Assembly (NCBI GenBank): GCA_029561555.1
Contig: JAKQXH010000074.1
Location: 1 to 33,952 of the forward strand
From: Candidatus Omnitrophota bacterium
Lineage (GTDB): Bacteria; Omnitrophota; Omnitrophia; Omnitrophales; Omnitrophaceae
Reading direction: 5' to 3'
DNA: 33,952 nucleotides
In this document: positions 31,537-33,952 of the stretch, piece after piece
Position numbering within the stretch: the first letter of the stretch is position 1
How the letters are laid out: every line of letters starts with the position of its first letter
The notes under the pieces: generated by a model
Database searches by the model: none
What the model was told of the DNA's origin: nothing
The model's input: only the letters and a program-made list of their open reading frames with translations
Program-made: the position numbers and the translations under genes

Positions 31537-33952
31537 GTGGGATTACCAAGTTTTTCGGTTAAGAGACCCATTTTGATTTTTATGTTTCTATGCGGGATTA
31601 TCCTGCTCGGCATTGTCGCGTTATTGCATTTGCAGGTTGAGCTTTACCAGGGATCGGCCCGGGGGATTATCAGTATCGTCATTCGCGTTCGAGGGGGGCT
31701 TTCGCCGGAAGAAGTCGAGAAGGCCGTGACGAAACCGGTCGAAGAAGCCGTGGCGACGGTCAGCCATCTCAAAAACCTTTATTCCAGTTCGCGTGAGGCG
31801 GAGGCGAGAGTGACGCTGGAGTTTGAGCCGGGCACGGACATGAGTTTTGCGGCATTGGAGGTCCGTGAGAAATTCGCGAAGGCGAAGCCCAAATTGCCGA
31901 AGGAAATCGAGAAGCCCGTGATCGCGAATTATAGCGAGGGGGAATCGGCTATCCTGATTTATTCGGTTACGTCGCAGTCCAAGACCCCCGAGGAAGTCCG
32001 TGAGATCGCCGACAGCGAGGTCCGTCCGCTGATTGCGCGGGTGAACGGGGTTGCGAGCATTGATGTCTACGGAGGGCGTGAACGGAAAATTCTGATCGAG
32101 TTCGACCGCGACAAAATGTATTCGCATAATATTTCGGTGGAGCGCGCGATGGATATTATCGGCCAGGCCAATTTGGACCTCCTGGCCGGGACGGTGGAGC
32201 GCGGGAGCCGGCAGTTTTCAATCCGGGCGATGGGAGGGTTCAGGACCGTCGAAGAAATCGGTGAGATCGGAATTTCGACGACGCCCGAAGGATCCATTAT
32301 TCCGCTGAAGGAAATCGCGACGATCAAGGACACCTATCTGGAGCCGTCGGATTACGCGAGGCTGAATTTGACGCAAAGCGTTTCGATTCAGGTCAAGAAG
32401 GCGTCGGACGCGAACACGATTCAGGTGTCGGAGGCCGTTCAGGCCGCGGTAAAGGCCTATGAGGCGGACAGCAAGGAGGACCTGAGGTTTACGATTATTT
32501 CGGACCATGCGAAATCCATCCGGAAGGCCATCAGCGACGTCATTGAAGCCCTGCAAATCGGCGTCGTCCTGACGACGTTTGTGATTTATCTCTTTCTCCG
32601 CCGGGCGATTCTCGCGTTTCTGATATTTATTTCGATCCCGATGTCCCTCTTGGTGACGTTTATCTGCATGGGGATGATGAAGATCAGTCTGAACGTGATG
32701 ACGCTGACGGGGATGGCGATGGCGGTCGGGATGGTGGTGGACGATTCCATCGTGGTGCTGGAGAACATTTTCAAGCAGAAGGAAGAGGGCAAGCCGTCGG
32801 ATGAGGCGATTGTCGACGGGGCCGAGGAGATGTGGCTTGCGATTTTGGCGTCCACGATCACGACGGTCGCGGTGTTTCTCCCGATCATGTTTATCGATAA
32901 GGGGATTCAGCTGATCTATCAGGGGCTGGCGTTTACGGTGACGGTGGCGCTTCTGGCGTCTCTGGTGGTGGCGGTTTCCATCGTTCCGATGCTTTGCAAG
33001 AAACTGAATGTGTTCAAAGCTCCGGTTAAGGCTTCGCATGCGGGCGGGGGGCAGGAGAAGAAGAAAGCGAAGGTCTATCTGCTGTACCGGAATTTTTTGC
33101 AGGAGACGTTTAAGGCCAAGTACGCGGTTCTTCTGGGGGTTTTCATGCTGTTTGCTCTTTCCGCCAAAGGCATTTCTCAGATGGACATCGATCTTCCGAG
33201 CACGCTGGAGGAAAACGAATTCGGGGTTGTGATCTTTCCGATTGCCGGCGCGGATTTGGAGGCGAATGACCGCGTGGCGAAGAAAATCGAGGAAATTTTG
33301 AGCGCCTACCCCGAAATCGAAACGCTCTCGACCGTGGTGAGAAAAGACGATTTACGCCTGATGGTGAAGCTCGTCCCGAGGAAAAAACGGGCGCACTCCA
33401 AGGCCGAAATCATGGACGCGGTCCGCGAAAAAGGGCAGGAGGCGGTCAAGGAAATTCACGAAGATTATTCGCTGATCGTCGACGAGGGGGTTTCCTCCGA
33501 TGAGGCCCGGAAATTCATCATCAATATTTTCGGGCATGAGAACGACAAGCTGGAAGAATTGGCTCATGAACTGTCGCAGCGGGTGGGAAAGGTGGAGGGG
33601 GTCAGCAATATCGTGATGACGGATCTGAGAAAGCGGCCCGAGTATGATCTGGTGGTGGACCGCGGCCGCGCGGCTTATTACGGCCTGACCGTCAAGGATG
33701 TCGCGGATTCCATCCACGCGCAGGTCCGGGGAATGCGCCCCACCAAATACCATGAGGCCAAAGGTGGGCAGGAGATCGAAACGATCACCCGCCTTCAGGG
33801 GATTTACCGGCAGAAAATCGAAGACCTTTCAAGGCTGTACGTGATGGCGCCGCAGACGCGGGAGCAGATCATGATTGAGCAAATCGCGAATTTTTATCCT
33901 TCGTTCGGGCCGAACACGATCGACCGCATGCAGAAATACCGCTATGTGTTCG
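31537..33952 (+). CDS. RND efflux pump inner-membrane transporter (second), partial
   Basis: An open frame runs from GTG at 31537 (GGGAGAAAG at 31525-31533) to the right edge without a stop, about 805 codons, so the C-terminal part is missing. The protein starts MGLPSFSVKRPILIFMFL, the usual RND N-terminal helix. It has porter repeats (SPEEVEKAVTKPVEEAV), and the fourth-helix motif GMVVDDSIVVLENI with Asp402-Asp403, the AcrB-type pair, unlike the first pump. The family length is about 1030, so some 200-250 residues lie beyond the window. Two RND genes in one locus may form a hetero-trimer (as in MdtBC) or two pumps sharing one adaptor and channel. It has its own upstream regulatory region after a terminator. 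Confidence 0.92.
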   Translation, partial: MGLPSFSVKRPILIFMFLCGIILLGIVALLHLQVELYQGSARGIISIVIRVRGGLSPEEVEKAVTKPVEEAVATVSHLKNLYSSSREAEARVTLEFEPGTDMSFAALEVREKFAKAKPKLPKEIEKPVIANYSEGESAILIYSVTSQSKTPEEVREIADSEVRPLIARVNGVASIDVYGGRERKILIEFDRDKMYSHNISVERAMDIIGQANLDLLAGTVERGSRQFSIRAMGGFRTVEEIGEIGISTTPEGSIIPLKEIATIKDTYLEPSDYARLNLTQSVSIQVKKASDANTIQVSEAVQAAVKAYEADSKEDLRFTIISDHAKSIRKAISDVIEALQIGVVLTTFVIYLFLRRAILAFLIFISIPMSLLVTFICMGMMKISLNVMTLTGMAMAVGMVVDDSIVVLENIFKQKEEGKPSDEAIVDGAEEMWLAILASTITTVAVFLPIMFIDKGIQLIYQGLAFTVTVALLASLVVAVSIVPMLCKKLNVFKAPVKASHAGGGQEKKKAKVYLLYRNFLQETFKAKYAVLLGVFMLFALSAKGISQMDIDLPSTLEENEFGVVIFPIAGADLEANDRVAKKIEEILSAYPEIETLSTVVRKDDLRLMVKLVPRKKRAHSKAEIMDAVREKGQEAVKEIHEDYSLIVDEGVSSDEARKFIINIFGHENDKLEELAHELSQRVGKVEGVSNIVMTDLRKRPEYDLVVDRGRAAYYGLTVKDVADSIHAQVRGMRPTKYHEAKGGQEIETITRLQGIYRQKIEDLSRLYVMAPQTREQIMIEQIANFYPSFGPNTIDRMQKYRYVF

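Overview
The window reads as a chromosomal segment of a diderm (Gram-negative-type) bacterium. It carries an RseP-type site-2 protease, a TolC-family outer-membrane channel and RND pumps, and most of it is moderately GC-rich. The run uppS-cdsA-dxr-rseP-proS following aminotransferase-serA-purA, together with two output-less response regulators and very large histidine kinases, resembles the uncultured candidate phylum Omnitrophota within the PVC group. That placement is an inference from gene order and protein style, not a database result.

Layout. Positions 78-630 hold tRNA-Gly(GCC) and tRNA-Leu(UAG). Between them lies an unexplained array of eight consecutive hairpins (297-514), partly built from a 56-bp tandem repeat and preceded by a partial copy of the tRNA-Leu 5' end. 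From 688 to 12317 there is a dense forward-strand housekeeping block: trigger factor, ClpP, a class V aminotransferase, SerA, PurA, UppS, CdsA, Dxr, RseP and ProS. The proS reading frame is broken by what looks like one missing base.

Positions 12453-17205 form the most unusual coding region. A small excisionase-type HTH protein overlaps a fusion of an SRPBCC/START-like lipid-binding domain to a cyanobacterial-type long-chain acyl-ACP reductase. Next comes a fusion of an extended SDR to an HxxxDG acyltransferase domain. Together they suggest production of fatty aldehyde and its conversion to an ester or other modified lipid. The last gene overlaps a two-component cluster (17186-22902) of two membrane histidine kinases and two response regulators without output domains.

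Positions 22946-24378 hold a reverse-strand XRE-cupin regulator with an inverted repeat at its start, and two small forward genes with strong ribosome-binding sites but no recognisable function. From 24495 a good sigma-70 promoter leads into a tripartite efflux operon (TolC-family channel, membrane-fusion protein, RND pump), which ends in a rho-independent terminator. An AT-rich gap with two palindromes follows, then a second RND pump gene that runs off the right edge of the window.
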